From Candidatus Cloacimonetes bacterium HGW-Cloacimonetes-3 (GTDB lineage: Bacteria > Cloacimonadota > Cloacimonadia > Cloacimonadales > Cloacimonadaceae), in assembly GCA_002840645.1 (NCBI GenBank), contig PHBO01000011.1, positions 62,001 to 126,000 of the forward strand: a stretch of DNA of 64,000 nucleotides, given 5' to 3'. Shown one piece after another: positions 18,111-26,178 of this stretch. The notes beneath the pieces are model-generated. The model was not told where the DNA came from and made no database searches. It worked only from the letters and a program-made list of their open reading frames with translations. Positions within the stretch are counted from its first letter, which is position 1; every line of letters begins with the position of its first letter. The position numbers and the translations under genes are program-made.

Positions 18111-20093
18111 ATGAAGAAATGGAATTGCAGTTTCATAAGCATTAGCTTGTTCCTTTTGTTAGTATTGATGGGTATCGGTGCCTGTAGCAAAGACAGCCCC
18201 ACCACACCCCCTTCCGCTCCCACCGGCTATGTTACCGGAACCGTTTATGCCCAGGGCAAGGCTGCCCTATCGGATGTAACCGTAAAAGTCGGTACTATAA
18301 CAGCAACCACCGATGCATACGGTATGTATATGCTAAGTGGAGTCCCCACGGGTGCCAATGTTCAAGTCGTATTTGAAAAAGCAGGTCTTATAACCCTGCA
18401 AAAGACTGCTAACGTAGAAAACGGTAAAACATCTAACATCAGCTGCACAATGTTTGCAGCCGTGGTTGCGAATATTCCCGGTGTTGCCGGAGGTACCATA
18501 TACGAAGGTTCAGCTCAGGTGACTCTTCCAGCCAATGCCTTTGTGGATGAGAACAATACTCCTTTTACCGGAACGGTTAAAACCGAGATGAAGTATTTCG
18601 ATCCTACAGACCCCGAATGCCTGGAAGCATTCCCGGGAAGTTTTACGGGGACACTCGATGGAGTTAGCACTGATTTTGAATCTTACGGCTTTATCTCTGC
18701 CAGTTTCTCTGATGCAGCCAAAGTTGACAGCGGACTGAATCTTGCCCCCGGCAAAACTGCTGCGTTAAAAGTTCCCATTCCTACAGCATTACAAGGGAAT
18801 CCACCTGCCACTATGCCCCTGTGGTATTACGACGAAGCCGCCGGAACCTGGATAGCTGATGGAACCGCCACGAAAGTTGGAAACTTTTACGAAGGTAGCG
18901 TAACGCATTTCACCTACTGGAATTTTGACCACCCCATCGTTATCAGCGACCAATCTACTCTTACAGGAAAGGTTGTAATGAATGATGCTGACAGCACTCC
19001 CGTAAGTGGCGCACAAGTGGTAGCCACAGGTGTGAATTATGCCGGATACACCAGAGTTTACTCTGACGCACAAGGCAATTTCTCTATTAGCGTAAAAGCC
19101 AGTTCTACGGTAAAAGTACGGGCTTTCATGGGGCAAAATAGCTCTCCTGCTAATTCTGCTACCATCACAACTCCTGCCGGCGGAACCACACAGGCAATTG
19201 CCAATGTTGTGATAACCGATGAAAGCTACCTTATTACGGGAAAACTGGTGGGCGCAGATAGCCAGCCGATTACAAACAGTCAGGGTAGTATATTGAACGC
19301 CACAACCAACGCATATATTGCCTCGTTAATGACGGATGCCAGCGGTAATTTCCGGTCTCAGATATATCCTGACAAAGGCATGGTAACCGTAAAGTTTACC
19401 GTGAATTATGGCAATGCTCAGCTTTCCTCAATCGGGATACCCTATAACGAACCTCTGGTGGGGCAGATATACAATATCAGCACCCCCATTGTGATGATCG
19501 ATAGGAGCTACACCCTTACCGGTACTATTATGGGTGCCGATTCCTTGCCCTTGGCTAATGAATATGGAAGTATCATCCTTACCGGGTCGGGGGTGAATTA
19601 CGGGGGATTTCAAACCGACGCAAACGGTGCATTTAATACCAGAATTAACAACCCCAATGGCGATGCCCAAGTCTCCATTATGTTCAAAACTGGCTATAAC
19701 GAATCAGCACTTTATTCTCCAGCTCTGCAATACACTCAACCGCAGCCCGGAGGAACCTACAACTTCCCCAATAACATTGTTATGGGAGCCGGAGGAACGA
19801 TAACCGGAATTGCAAAAGATGGCAACGGTAATGTATTCACCGGCGGAGAGTTCATGTTCAGGGGTACAGGAACAGGCGAAACTGAAGGCTTGTGGGCATT
19901 CCTGGACAATAATGGCAGGTTTAGCATCAGCAACGCACCCAATGCGGTATTTACCGGAATGCGTGCCGAACTATTTGGTGATAACAGTTTCTATCAATCT
20001 AATGTGTTAACGCTTACCTTCCCGGGAGCGGGTGCTACTACTGATATAGGAGTTCTCACGTTAATCTTGCAACCTACCAAAGGTAAAAAGTAA
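18111..20093 (+). CDS. Lipoprotein with carboxypeptidase-regulatory-like (CarboxypepD_reg) repeats
   Basis: 660 residues. The signal peptide ends in the lipobox GIGAC, so it is probably lipid-anchored. A Thr/Pro linker follows. There are then several beta-sandwich repeats of the CarboxypepD_reg/transthyretin-like type, such as GYVTGTVYAQGKAALSDVTV at about 38 and related repeats near 285, 375, 465 and 565 (LTGTIMGADSLPLANEYG). These domains are structural or binding modules of surface proteins; no enzyme site is visible. AAGGAGG precedes the ATG, and a strong terminator follows, so it is probably a single-gene unit. The ligand is unknown. Confidence 0.8.
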   Translation: MKKWNCSFISISLFLLLVLMGIGACSKDSPTTPPSAPTGYVTGTVYAQGKAALSDVTVKVGTITATTDAYGMYMLSGVPTGANVQVVFEKAGLITLQKTANVENGKTSNISCTMFAAVVANIPGVAGGTIYEGSAQVTLPANAFVDENNTPFTGTVKTEMKYFDPTDPECLEAFPGSFTGTLDGVSTDFESYGFISASFSDAAKVDSGLNLAPGKTAALKVPIPTALQGNPPATMPLWYYDEAAGTWIADGTATKVGNFYEGSVTHFTYWNFDHPIVISDQSTLTGKVVMNDADSTPVSGAQVVATGVNYAGYTRVYSDAQGNFSISVKASSTVKVRAFMGQNSSPANSATITTPAGGTTQAIANVVITDESYLITGKLVGADSQPITNSQGSILNATTNAYIASLMTDASGNFRSQIYPDKGMVTVKFTVNYGNAQLSSIGIPYNEPLVGQIYNISTPIVMIDRSYTLTGTIMGADSLPLANEYGSIILTGSGVNYGGFQTDANGAFNTRINNPNGDAQVSIMFKTGYNESALYSPALQYTQPQPGGTYNFPNNIVMGAGGTITGIAKDGNGNVFTGGEFMFRGTGTGETEGLWAFLDNNGRFSISNAPNAVFTGMRAELFGDNSFYQSNVLTLTFPGAGATTDIGVLTLILQPTKGKK

Positions 20094-20110
20094 AACTTCT
20101 AAACTTATAT

Positions 20111-20154
20111 CCGGGAGCGGGATGTGTATCCTGCTCCCGGTTTTGTTTATTTTT
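20111..20154 (+). terminator. Intrinsic terminator after the lipoprotein gene
   Basis: CCGGGAGCGGGAT (20111-20123) pairs with ATCCTGCTCCCGG (20128-20140) with one mismatch and a 4-nt loop. TTTTGTTTATTTTT follows. It lies 17 nt after the stop. Confidence 0.9.
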
Positions 20155-20173
20155 GCCGTAGCTTAGCCGGTGG

Positions 20174-20286
20174 ACAGGAAGTCCGATCTCCTGATCGGAC
20201 AGGTGGGTCTTGCTCCTGCAAGACCGTGGCTTGGTGCCGACTGTGACGTTTGCACACCTTTCCGGCGAGGACACCGGAATTCCTGT
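20174..20286. repeat. Multi-hairpin REP-like element with TCCT loops
   Basis: The outer arms ACAGGAA (20174-20180) and TTCCTGT (20280-20286) enclose three stem-loops. The first is GTCCGATC-TCCT-GATCGGAC (20181-20200). The second is GGTCTTGC-TCCT-GCAAGACC (20206-20225). The third is TTCCGG-N8-CCGGAA (20260-20279), whose loop carries AGGA, that is TCCT on the other strand. The first two have perfect 8-bp stems and identical loops. The whole could fold like a cloverleaf. No protein is encoded here. Confidence 0.75.
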
Positions 20287-20338
20287 GCTTTTCTTGATTG
20301 CATGTAACTGTATGGAAACCTGCAGCAATAGCGGAAGC

Positions 20339-20392
20339 ATTGCCCACCCATTGCCCTCTTTGTGGGGAATGAGTGGGCAATGATAGGGCAAT
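20339..20392. repeat. ATTGCCCAC inverted repeat, copy 1
   Basis: The arms 20339-20352 and 20368-20381 are inverted copies with one mismatch in 14 nt, around a 15-nt loop (CCCTCTTTGTGGGG). GATAGGGCAAT follows. The 29 nt at 20364-20392 recur at 51095-51123 with one difference. Confidence 0.75.
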
Positions 20393-20420
20393 TCCAGCAA
20401 GGAAAAGCTATTGAGTAATT

Positions 20421-20460
20421 TGGCGCATTTTTTGCATTAAAACACCTTTACCGATATAAT
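20421..20460 (+). promoter_or_regulatory. Overlapping sigma54-like and sigma70-like promoters of the PqqD/ATP-grasp operon
   Basis: TGGCGCATTTTTTGCA (20421-20436) matches the -24/-12 pattern: GG and GC are 10 nt apart and TTGCA is perfect. TTGCAT (20432-20437) with TATAAT (20455-20460) and a 17-nt spacer is a good sigma70 promoter using part of the same bases. Predicted starts are near 20447 and 20467. A TTAGA-N4-TCTAA palindrome (20464-20477) covers the second start. A sigma54-type activator is encoded at 41614-43863, though whether it acts here is unknown. Confidence 0.6.
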
Positions 20461-20466
20461 ATGTTA

Positions 20467-20651
20467 GAACGATCTAAGCCCCTTGCCGGTGTGTGCCAAC
20501 ATAGAATTCCCGGAGCTTTAACAATTGCTATATGATGGCTTTAGTTTATGCTTTGAACATGGGATACCAGCGGCAAGGTAAAAATATTATGCGGTATATG
20601 GGATAGAAGCTTGTATAACTAATGCCTTCGGTTTTACCGAAGCGATATTTT
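20467..20651 (+). ncRNA. Structured leader RNA (candidate riboswitch/attenuator or small RNA), unassigned
   Basis: About 185 nt lie between the sigma70-like start and an intrinsic terminator, with no plausible coding frame. A long-range stem pairs CCTTGCCGGTG (20481-20491) with CAGCGGCAAGG (20568-20578), 10 of 11 bases. About 75 nt of internal sequence include AGCTTTAACAATTGC. The terminator stem and T-run follow, then the ribosome binding site of the first gene only about 5 nt later. This is the layout of a transcription-attenuating leader. The length also fits a 6S-like RNA. I do not recognise a known riboswitch class. Confidence 0.5.
20622..20651 (+). terminator. Terminator/attenuator immediately before the PqqD-like gene
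   Basis: CTTCGGT and ACCGAAG (20626-20642) form a 7-bp stem with a 3-nt loop, followed by CGATATTTTT. It lies 15-45 nt before the ATG at 20667, so it would stop transcription before the operon unless overridden. Confidence 0.65.
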
Positions 20652-20666
20652 TAGAAAGAGGTAGAT

Positions 20667-20915
20667 ATGAACACGGATCAGTTGATGACCCTTGCCGTGA
20701 ACAAGAACGGCTTTATCTTTGATCCCGAAAATGGGATTAGTTACACCGTGAATGACACGGGGTTGTTCATTTTGCGGCATCTGCAAAAAGGGGTGGAGCA
20801 GGAAGAACTGCTAAACCTGCTGACGGAAGAGTATGAAGTTAGCAAGGAGCACGTAAGAAGCGACATGGAACACTATATGGCGATGCTGAAAGCACTGCAT
20901 CTGGTGGAAGACTGA
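20667..20915 (+). CDS. PqqD-family protein (RRE/peptide chaperone-like)
   Basis: 82 residues, normal for PqqD. It shows the family pattern GFIFDPENGISYTVNDTGLFIL followed by a helical region with the acidic LLTEEYEVSKEHVRSDMEHYMAML. PqqD proteins bind peptide substrates and deliver them to a modifying enzyme (for example PqqA to PqqE). Here there is no radical SAM gene; the next gene, overlapping by one base (TGATG), is an ATP-grasp enzyme. Carrying or presenting a peptide or amino-acid substrate to that ligase is therefore an inference. A GAAAGAGG ribosome binding site precedes it. It is the first gene of a seven-gene operon. Confidence 0.8.
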   Translation: MNTDQLMTLAVNKNGFIFDPENGISYTVNDTGLFILRHLQKGVEQEELLNLLTEEYEVSKEHVRSDMEHYMAMLKALHLVED

Positions 20916-21988
20916 TGCCAAATCTCAGCCATCTGAACATCACAGTAGCCGTATCGGGCTTAAAAACCGGAGACAACCCCCAGCCCGGTGTTCCCGTAAT
21001 CCGCAGTATCCGCGCCGCCGGCTTCACAGGCAAGATTATTGGGCTGGTTTATGACTCCATGGAATCCGGTATCTATCTGGAAGGCATTGCCGACGAAGTT
21101 TATCAGATGCCATACCCCTCCACAGGTGCAGATTCTTTTTTAGCACGCCTGGATTACATCCTCAGCAACAGCAAGATTGACGTTATCATCCCTACGCTGG
21201 ATTCCGAGATCCCTATTTACATCCGGTTGGAGAAGGAGTTACAGAAACGTGGTATTCATACTTTCCTGCCCACCGAAGAACAGTTTAACCTGCGCGATAA
21301 GATAAAGTTATCCCAATTCTTCCCGCCCAAAGGTATAGATATCCCCAAAACTCACCTGCTGAATTCTGCCGATCAGATTGTGAAGCTACAGAATGAAGTT
21401 AGCTTCCCGGTGATAATCAAAGGCAGGCTGTACGAGGCTTACAAAGCTAATAATGTGTTTGAAGCGCAGAAGTATTTCTACGAGCTACAGGCAAAATGGG
21501 GCTTGCCAATCATTATGCAGGAGATTATCGACGGTGACGAGTTCAATGTGGTGATAGTGGGCGATGGAAAAGGCGGCTGTCTGGGCATGGTGCCACAGCG
21601 CAAACTGGTGATAACCGATAAGGGCAAAGGCTTTGGCGGCGTGGTGGTGAAGAACCCCGGTCTGCAAAGCTATGCCTACAAGGTTATCGAAGCTCTCTCC
21701 TGGCGTGGACCCTGCGAGCTGGAGATAATGAAAGATGAAGAAGGCGTGTTTTACCTGATAGAGATAAACCCCCGTTTCCCCGCCTGGGTACGCCTGGCAG
21801 AAGGCAGTGGGCAAAACCAGCCTGCGGCAACCGTGCTATTGGCAATGGGAGAAGAACAAGTGCAGCTACCTCCCTTTAGACCGGGGACGCTGTTTATCCG
21901 CCATGCGGAAGACATTATCAGCGATATCAGCCTGCTGGGCGAAATCTCCGTGAATGGAGAACTAATCAGAACAAAGGTGGAGAAATGA
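20915..21988 (+). CDS. ATP-grasp ligase, carbamoyl-phosphate-synthase/biotin-carboxylase-like
   Basis: 357 residues. The N-terminal Rossmann-like pre-ATP-grasp domain (ITVAVSGLKTGDNPQPGVPVIRSIR) carries DVIIPTLDSE. The ATP-grasp fold follows with FPVIIKGRLYEA (nucleotide-binding Lys, about 165), GLPIIMQEIIDGDEFNVVIV, and the metal-binding CELEIMKDEEGVFYLIEINPRFPAWVRLAEGSG (E and N near 285-287). Such enzymes join a carboxylate to an amine or thiol through an acyl phosphate. It overlaps the PqqD-like gene by 1 nt and the decarboxylase gene by 4 nt. The substrates are unknown; an amino acid or peptide is likely from the neighbours. Confidence 0.85.
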   Translation: MPNLSHLNITVAVSGLKTGDNPQPGVPVIRSIRAAGFTGKIIGLVYDSMESGIYLEGIADEVYQMPYPSTGADSFLARLDYILSNSKIDVIIPTLDSEIPIYIRLEKELQKRGIHTFLPTEEQFNLRDKIKLSQFFPPKGIDIPKTHLLNSADQIVKLQNEVSFPVIIKGRLYEAYKANNVFEAQKYFYELQAKWGLPIIMQEIIDGDEFNVVIVGDGKGGCLGMVPQRKLVITDKGKGFGGVVVKNPGLQSYAYKVIEALSWRGPCELEIMKDEEGVFYLIEINPRFPAWVRLAEGSGQNQPAATVLLAMGEEQVQLPPFRPGTLFIRHAEDIISDISLLGEISVNGELIRTKVEK

Positions 21989-23334
21989 AGAAGAATTACA
22001 CAGCCCCATACATAGAACGCAACAGTGCCGGAAACCTGAATAAATATGCTCATACCACCGTGGTACGGCATCAGGATAGTATAGATAACGTACTGATTAA
22101 GGATTTGATAGCCGAGCACGGCAGCCCTTTGTTTGTATTCTCTGAGAAGCAGATACGCAGAGCATATCGCCGTTTGCAGGATACCATCCGTATCCACTAT
22201 CCTTTAGCCGATATCACCTGGAGCTACAAAACTAACTACCTATCCGCCATTTGCAATATCTTCCATCAGGAAGGTGCCCCCGCGGAGGTAGTATCAGGCA
22301 TGGAATACGAACTGGCAAGGCATAACGGCATCCCCGGCGACAACATATATTTCAACGGACCCAGCAAGCGCAGAAGTGACCTAAGCAGAGCCATCAGCGA
22401 AGGTGCGTTCATCCATATAGACCATTTGGAAGAGCTGTACATGATCGAGAAACTTGCTGATGAACTTGGCATTACTCCCAGAGTGGCAATCCGCATGAAT
22501 ATGGATACGGGCATCAGCCCTCTGTGGACACGCTTCGGCTTTAATTACGAGAATGGCGAAGCCTATCGTACGGTGCAACGTCTGGTTTCCGGCGGTAAGA
22601 TGAAGCTAACCGGTTTGCACACCCATATCGGTACTTTTATTCTGGATCCCAATGCCTATTATTGGGCTGCCCAAAAGATGCTCGTCTTTGCCCAAACCAT
22701 CAAGGATAGCTTTAATATTGTAGTAGATTATATCGATCTTGGCGGCGGTTTTGCCTCCCAGAACACCCTGATAGATCAGTACACTCCCGGCGAGCTTTCC
22801 TCTCCATCGTTTGAGCAATATGCCGAAGCGATTGGCACCGCATTTAATGCCTCCACCTTTGTAAAAGAGCATCATCCGCGCTTGATTCTGGAAACCGGCA
22901 GGGTGCTTATCGACGAAGCAGGATATTTGATTGCCAGCGTGCTTGGCAAAAAGAACTTGCCCACCGGCGAACGTGCCGTTATCCTGGATGCAGGCGTGAA
23001 CGTGAATATCACAGCCTGGTGGTATAAACAGCGGGTGGTGCCTACCAAACCTTTCCCCGGCAGCTACCAGAATACAGTGTTCTACGGTCCCCTGTGCATG
23101 AATATAGATGTTATCCGCTCTGCCATGCCCTTCCCTGATCTATATTACGGTGATACAGTGCTTATTTCACCTGTGGGAGCTTACAACGTTACCCAATGGA
23201 TGCAGTTTATAGAATACCGTCCCAATGTGTGTCTTATCTCGGAAACCGGTAAAGTGGATATCATCCGCGAGAAAGAAGATATGAGCGACATGATCGCCAG
23301 AGAGTTTATCCCGGAGCACCTGAGACGGGTATAA
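21985..23334 (+). CDS. PLP-dependent decarboxylase, LysA/ornithine-arginine decarboxylase fold III family
   Basis: 449 residues. A TIM-barrel/beta-sandwich decarboxylase of the group that includes diaminopimelate and carboxynorspermidine decarboxylases. The PLP lysine is K82 in WSYKTNY. HTHIGTFI and DLGGGFA (phosphate-binding glycines) are present, as are ETGRVLIDEAGYLI and a conserved Cys in FYGPLCMNIDVI near residue 371. It differs clearly from ordinary LysA (the usual CESxD reads CMNID), so its substrate may not be diaminopimelate. It overlaps the ATP-grasp gene by 4 nt. An amine product for ligation, or decarboxylation of a ligated product, is inference. Confidence 0.85.
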   Translation: MKKNYTAPYIERNSAGNLNKYAHTTVVRHQDSIDNVLIKDLIAEHGSPLFVFSEKQIRRAYRRLQDTIRIHYPLADITWSYKTNYLSAICNIFHQEGAPAEVVSGMEYELARHNGIPGDNIYFNGPSKRRSDLSRAISEGAFIHIDHLEELYMIEKLADELGITPRVAIRMNMDTGISPLWTRFGFNYENGEAYRTVQRLVSGGKMKLTGLHTHIGTFILDPNAYYWAAQKMLVFAQTIKDSFNIVVDYIDLGGGFASQNTLIDQYTPGELSSPSFEQYAEAIGTAFNASTFVKEHHPRLILETGRVLIDEAGYLIASVLGKKNLPTGERAVILDAGVNVNITAWWYKQRVVPTKPFPGSYQNTVFYGPLCMNIDVIRSAMPFPDLYYGDTVLISPVGAYNVTQWMQFIEYRPNVCLISETGKVDIIREKEDMSDMIAREFIPEHLRRV

Positions 23335-23339
23335 AGTAA

Positions 23340-25541
23340 ATGAAGCTGTTTGACCGCATGATGCCCCTATTCCGGGCAGTTGGAGGCGTGGTACTTGCCA
23401 TTCCGCACAGTTATGCTTCCATCTTGTTCTCGGATTCCATATTGCTTGGCTTGATGCTTTTACTGGTAACCCTGCTGTCTCCAATAGTGGGGCTGTCGGG
23501 ATTGGTATCCCTGGTAGTGGCAATCTTAGTATCCCGCAGCATGGGCTTTGAAAGCTGGGAATCCAGAAGTGGTATAGCGGCATTCAATAGCCTGATAATA
23601 GGTATGGCGGTGGGTTATTACTACCCCATGCAGATGATCTCGAATGCGCCTGCCTTCTATTTCGGCTTTTTGGCGATGATATCCATTGTTACTCTGCTTC
23701 TCTATCTGCTGCTTAGCTACATCTCCAATACCTTCTTCCGCCTGCCTGCCATGAGCCTGCCTTTCTCTATTGTGGCACTGGTGTTGTGGTACTATTTCGC
23801 CAGGTTGGGCTTTCTTTCCAATTACCCTTTCGATAAGCTGCTGCTATTCTCCAATCCACCCGTATTGCCGGAGTTCTGGCGCTTGTTCTTTGTAAGCCTT
23901 GGCTCTATCTTCTTTACCCCGGAAGTAGTTGCGGGAATGTTGGTAGCAGTGGCGTTACTTATCATCACGCGCATCGGTTTTGTATTGGCTCTTTTGGGCT
24001 GGGCGATAAGCTTTTTCCTGATGCACTTGATGGGCGGAGTTGCCGGAAACGGAATGTTCTACCCGGGTTTCAATGGTATCCTGATCATGCTGGCAATAGG
24101 CGGGATATATCTGCTACCGGGCAAGACATCCTGGCTGGTAGCTGCTTTCTCTACTGCTATCGGGTTCACTTTTATCATGTTGATGAACATGACATATTAC
24201 CACTACAATAGCTTCACGGGATTGTACAGCCCCTTAGGCGTGCCGGTATTTGCCTTTCCGCTGAATATCGTGGTGCTGTTGGTGATCTTTACTTTGCGCT
24301 TGCGGATAGTGGTTACCAAGCCGGTAATGAACGACTTTGGCGTGTTTAATCCGGAACAAGCCCTGCAAACGTATCAGGAAAGGCACAAACGTTTCGGTAG
24401 CCTGGGTATTCCCCAGTTTGCCTTACCCTTGCAAGGAGAGTGGATTATTACGCAGGGGCACAGCGATGATATAACGCACAAGCTGGATTGGGCTTACGCC
24501 TGGGATTTTGAGATGCACGATAAGCAAAATCAGCCTTATGCTGCCGAGGAACATAGTGCCGCCGATTATTATGCTTTTGGCAAGCCGGTGTTTGCCTCCG
24601 CTGCCGGAACAGTGGTAAAAGTAATGGATGGCATCGTGGATAACCCTGTGGGACAGATAAACGCCCGTGAGAACTGGGGAAATTACATTTGCATCTCGCA
24701 TGGATACGGCTTATACAGCTTTTATGCCCACCTGAAACGTGGCAGTCTGCAAACCAAGCCAGGTGCTTATCTTAAGCAAGGTGATAAACTGGGCGCAGTT
24801 GGTAATTCCGGACGCTCTGCCGTTCCCCATCTGCATTTCCAGATACAGCTTGGTCCCGAGGCAGGTAGCCGCACAAGGTTGTCTCACTTGGTGAACTATA
24901 AACTGCATAAGGCAGATGGAACTGAGTTCATCGGCAGTGGCATCCCCAAAAAGGGTGAACTGCTATCTGCATTGGTGCCGGAAGAGCACTTGCAGAGTAT
25001 GCTTGGCATGCAAAATAAAACAGAACTGAACCTGCAAGTGGTGCGGGGAAACAAACGAAGCCAAGAAACATGGAAGGTGGAACTGGATTTCTGGGGTAGA
25101 TTTAAGCTGCTCAGTAGTAAGCGCAGTGAACTGGAATTCAGCGTTTATGGTGGCATCTACAATGCCTTGTCCCTCAAGGGAAACCGCAACAGCGCACTGG
25201 CTGCCTTTGCACTGCTGGTTTCGCGTCTGCCATATAGCGAGAAGCACGAAATCAGCAGCAGTGACGAGCCCGCCCTTTCTGTTATCCTAAACCCGGCATT
25301 CCGACACCTGATTCTGCTGTTCACACCGCTGTTCCCGTTGCTGTATGCATGCACCAAATCCAGTGTGAAAAGTACACGTGAACAAGTTATTATCCACAGT
25401 GAAATAGCATACTATATTCTGGGAATCAGGTTCAGCGGTTTTAATGGAACTGTGAAGATAGATAAATACCAGGGAATAAATGAGCTATTGCTATACAAAG
25501 GTAAACGCCTGATTCTGGAAGCCAAAGGCGAAGAGGCGTAA
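23340..25541 (+). CDS. Urea-transporter-like membrane domain fused to M23 metallopeptidase
   Basis: 733 residues. Residues about 1-325 are strongly hydrophobic. They contain the two pseudo-symmetric halves of a urea-transporter fold (AAFNSLIIGMAVGYYY near 80, LPFSIVALVLWYY near 143; GFNGILIMLAIGGIY near 246, FAFPLNIVVLLV near 305). A peptidase M23/LytM-like domain follows at about 370-515. It has HKLDWAYAWDF (H380), GTVVKVMDGIVDN, YGLYSFYAHL and the HLHF zinc motif (about 497-500). A further soluble domain of about 200 residues ends the protein. M23 enzymes cut peptidoglycan crosslinks. It starts 6 nt after the decarboxylase stop. Confidence 0.85.
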   Translation: MKLFDRMMPLFRAVGGVVLAIPHSYASILFSDSILLGLMLLLVTLLSPIVGLSGLVSLVVAILVSRSMGFESWESRSGIAAFNSLIIGMAVGYYYPMQMISNAPAFYFGFLAMISIVTLLLYLLLSYISNTFFRLPAMSLPFSIVALVLWYYFARLGFLSNYPFDKLLLFSNPPVLPEFWRLFFVSLGSIFFTPEVVAGMLVAVALLIITRIGFVLALLGWAISFFLMHLMGGVAGNGMFYPGFNGILIMLAIGGIYLLPGKTSWLVAAFSTAIGFTFIMLMNMTYYHYNSFTGLYSPLGVPVFAFPLNIVVLLVIFTLRLRIVVTKPVMNDFGVFNPEQALQTYQERHKRFGSLGIPQFALPLQGEWIITQGHSDDITHKLDWAYAWDFEMHDKQNQPYAAEEHSAADYYAFGKPVFASAAGTVVKVMDGIVDNPVGQINARENWGNYICISHGYGLYSFYAHLKRGSLQTKPGAYLKQGDKLGAVGNSGRSAVPHLHFQIQLGPEAGSRTRLSHLVNYKLHKADGTEFIGSGIPKKGELLSALVPEEHLQSMLGMQNKTELNLQVVRGNKRSQETWKVELDFWGRFKLLSSKRSELEFSVYGGIYNALSLKGNRNSALAAFALLVSRLPYSEKHEISSSDEPALSVILNPAFRHLILLFTPLFPLLYACTKSSVKSTREQVIIHSEIAYYILGIRFSGFNGTVKIDKYQGINELLLYKGKRLILEAKGEEA

Positions 25542-25572
25542 GCCCCATTTGCATACAAAGAGGAGATAAACA

Positions 25573-26175
25573 ATGAAAAGCAAGTTTTTAGTCCTGATTA
25601 TATGCCTTATTGCCGGCGTATTGCTGGCGCAAGGTAAATCCACGATTACAGATTCCTATAACGCAGAAACTGCCAAGAATTATACCCGTGCTCTGGAGAT
25701 TGTGCAGGAGATTGCCAAAGCAGATGCTAATGATGAATTCTACCAGCTTCGCATCGGTTGGCTGCAATATCTGTTGGGGCGTTATGACGAGGCAATAAAA
25801 AGCTATGGCAAATCAAACACCATAAGCCACAGTCTGGATGCCCAAACCGGGATTGTTAACTGTCAGCTTGCCCTGGGTAAATGGGACGAGGCACGGGCTT
25901 TGTCCGACCAGATATTAAAGAGCTACCCCCAAAGCACCACGATCCTTGCAAAGGCTGCTTATGCAGCTTATATGAGGCAAGATTATGCCGGTGCTGCGGG
26001 CTATTATGCGCAAATTATCAAAATCAGCCCCTGGGATATGGAGATTCGCGGCTATCTGGTAAATAACCTCTATCTTTCCAAAGATGTGGAAAATGCCCGC
26101 AAGCACTATCAGAAGCTGAAGAAGTACTACCCCGATTCACCTATAGTTAAGGAATACGCCAAAACCCTCGGCTAA
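25573..26175 (+). CDS. Secreted TPR protein
   Basis: 200 residues. A signal peptide (MKSKFLVLIICLIAGVLLAQG) precedes about four tetratricopeptide repeats (YTRALEIVQEIAKADANDEF, YDEAIKSYGKSNTISHSLDA, KWDEARALSDQILKSYPQS, DYAGAAGYYAQIIKISPWDM). A strong AGAGGAG site lies upstream. It is a periplasmic protein-interaction scaffold in the operon, between the UT-M23 fusion and a TPR-barrel protein. No enzymatic motif is present. Confidence 0.85.
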   Translation: MKSKFLVLIICLIAGVLLAQGKSTITDSYNAETAKNYTRALEIVQEIAKADANDEFYQLRIGWLQYLLGRYDEAIKSYGKSNTISHSLDAQTGIVNCQLALGKWDEARALSDQILKSYPQSTTILAKAAYAAYMRQDYAGAAGYYAQIIKISPWDMEIRGYLVNNLYLSKDVENARKHYQKLKKYYPDSPIVKEYAKTLG

Positions 26176-26178
26176 GGC

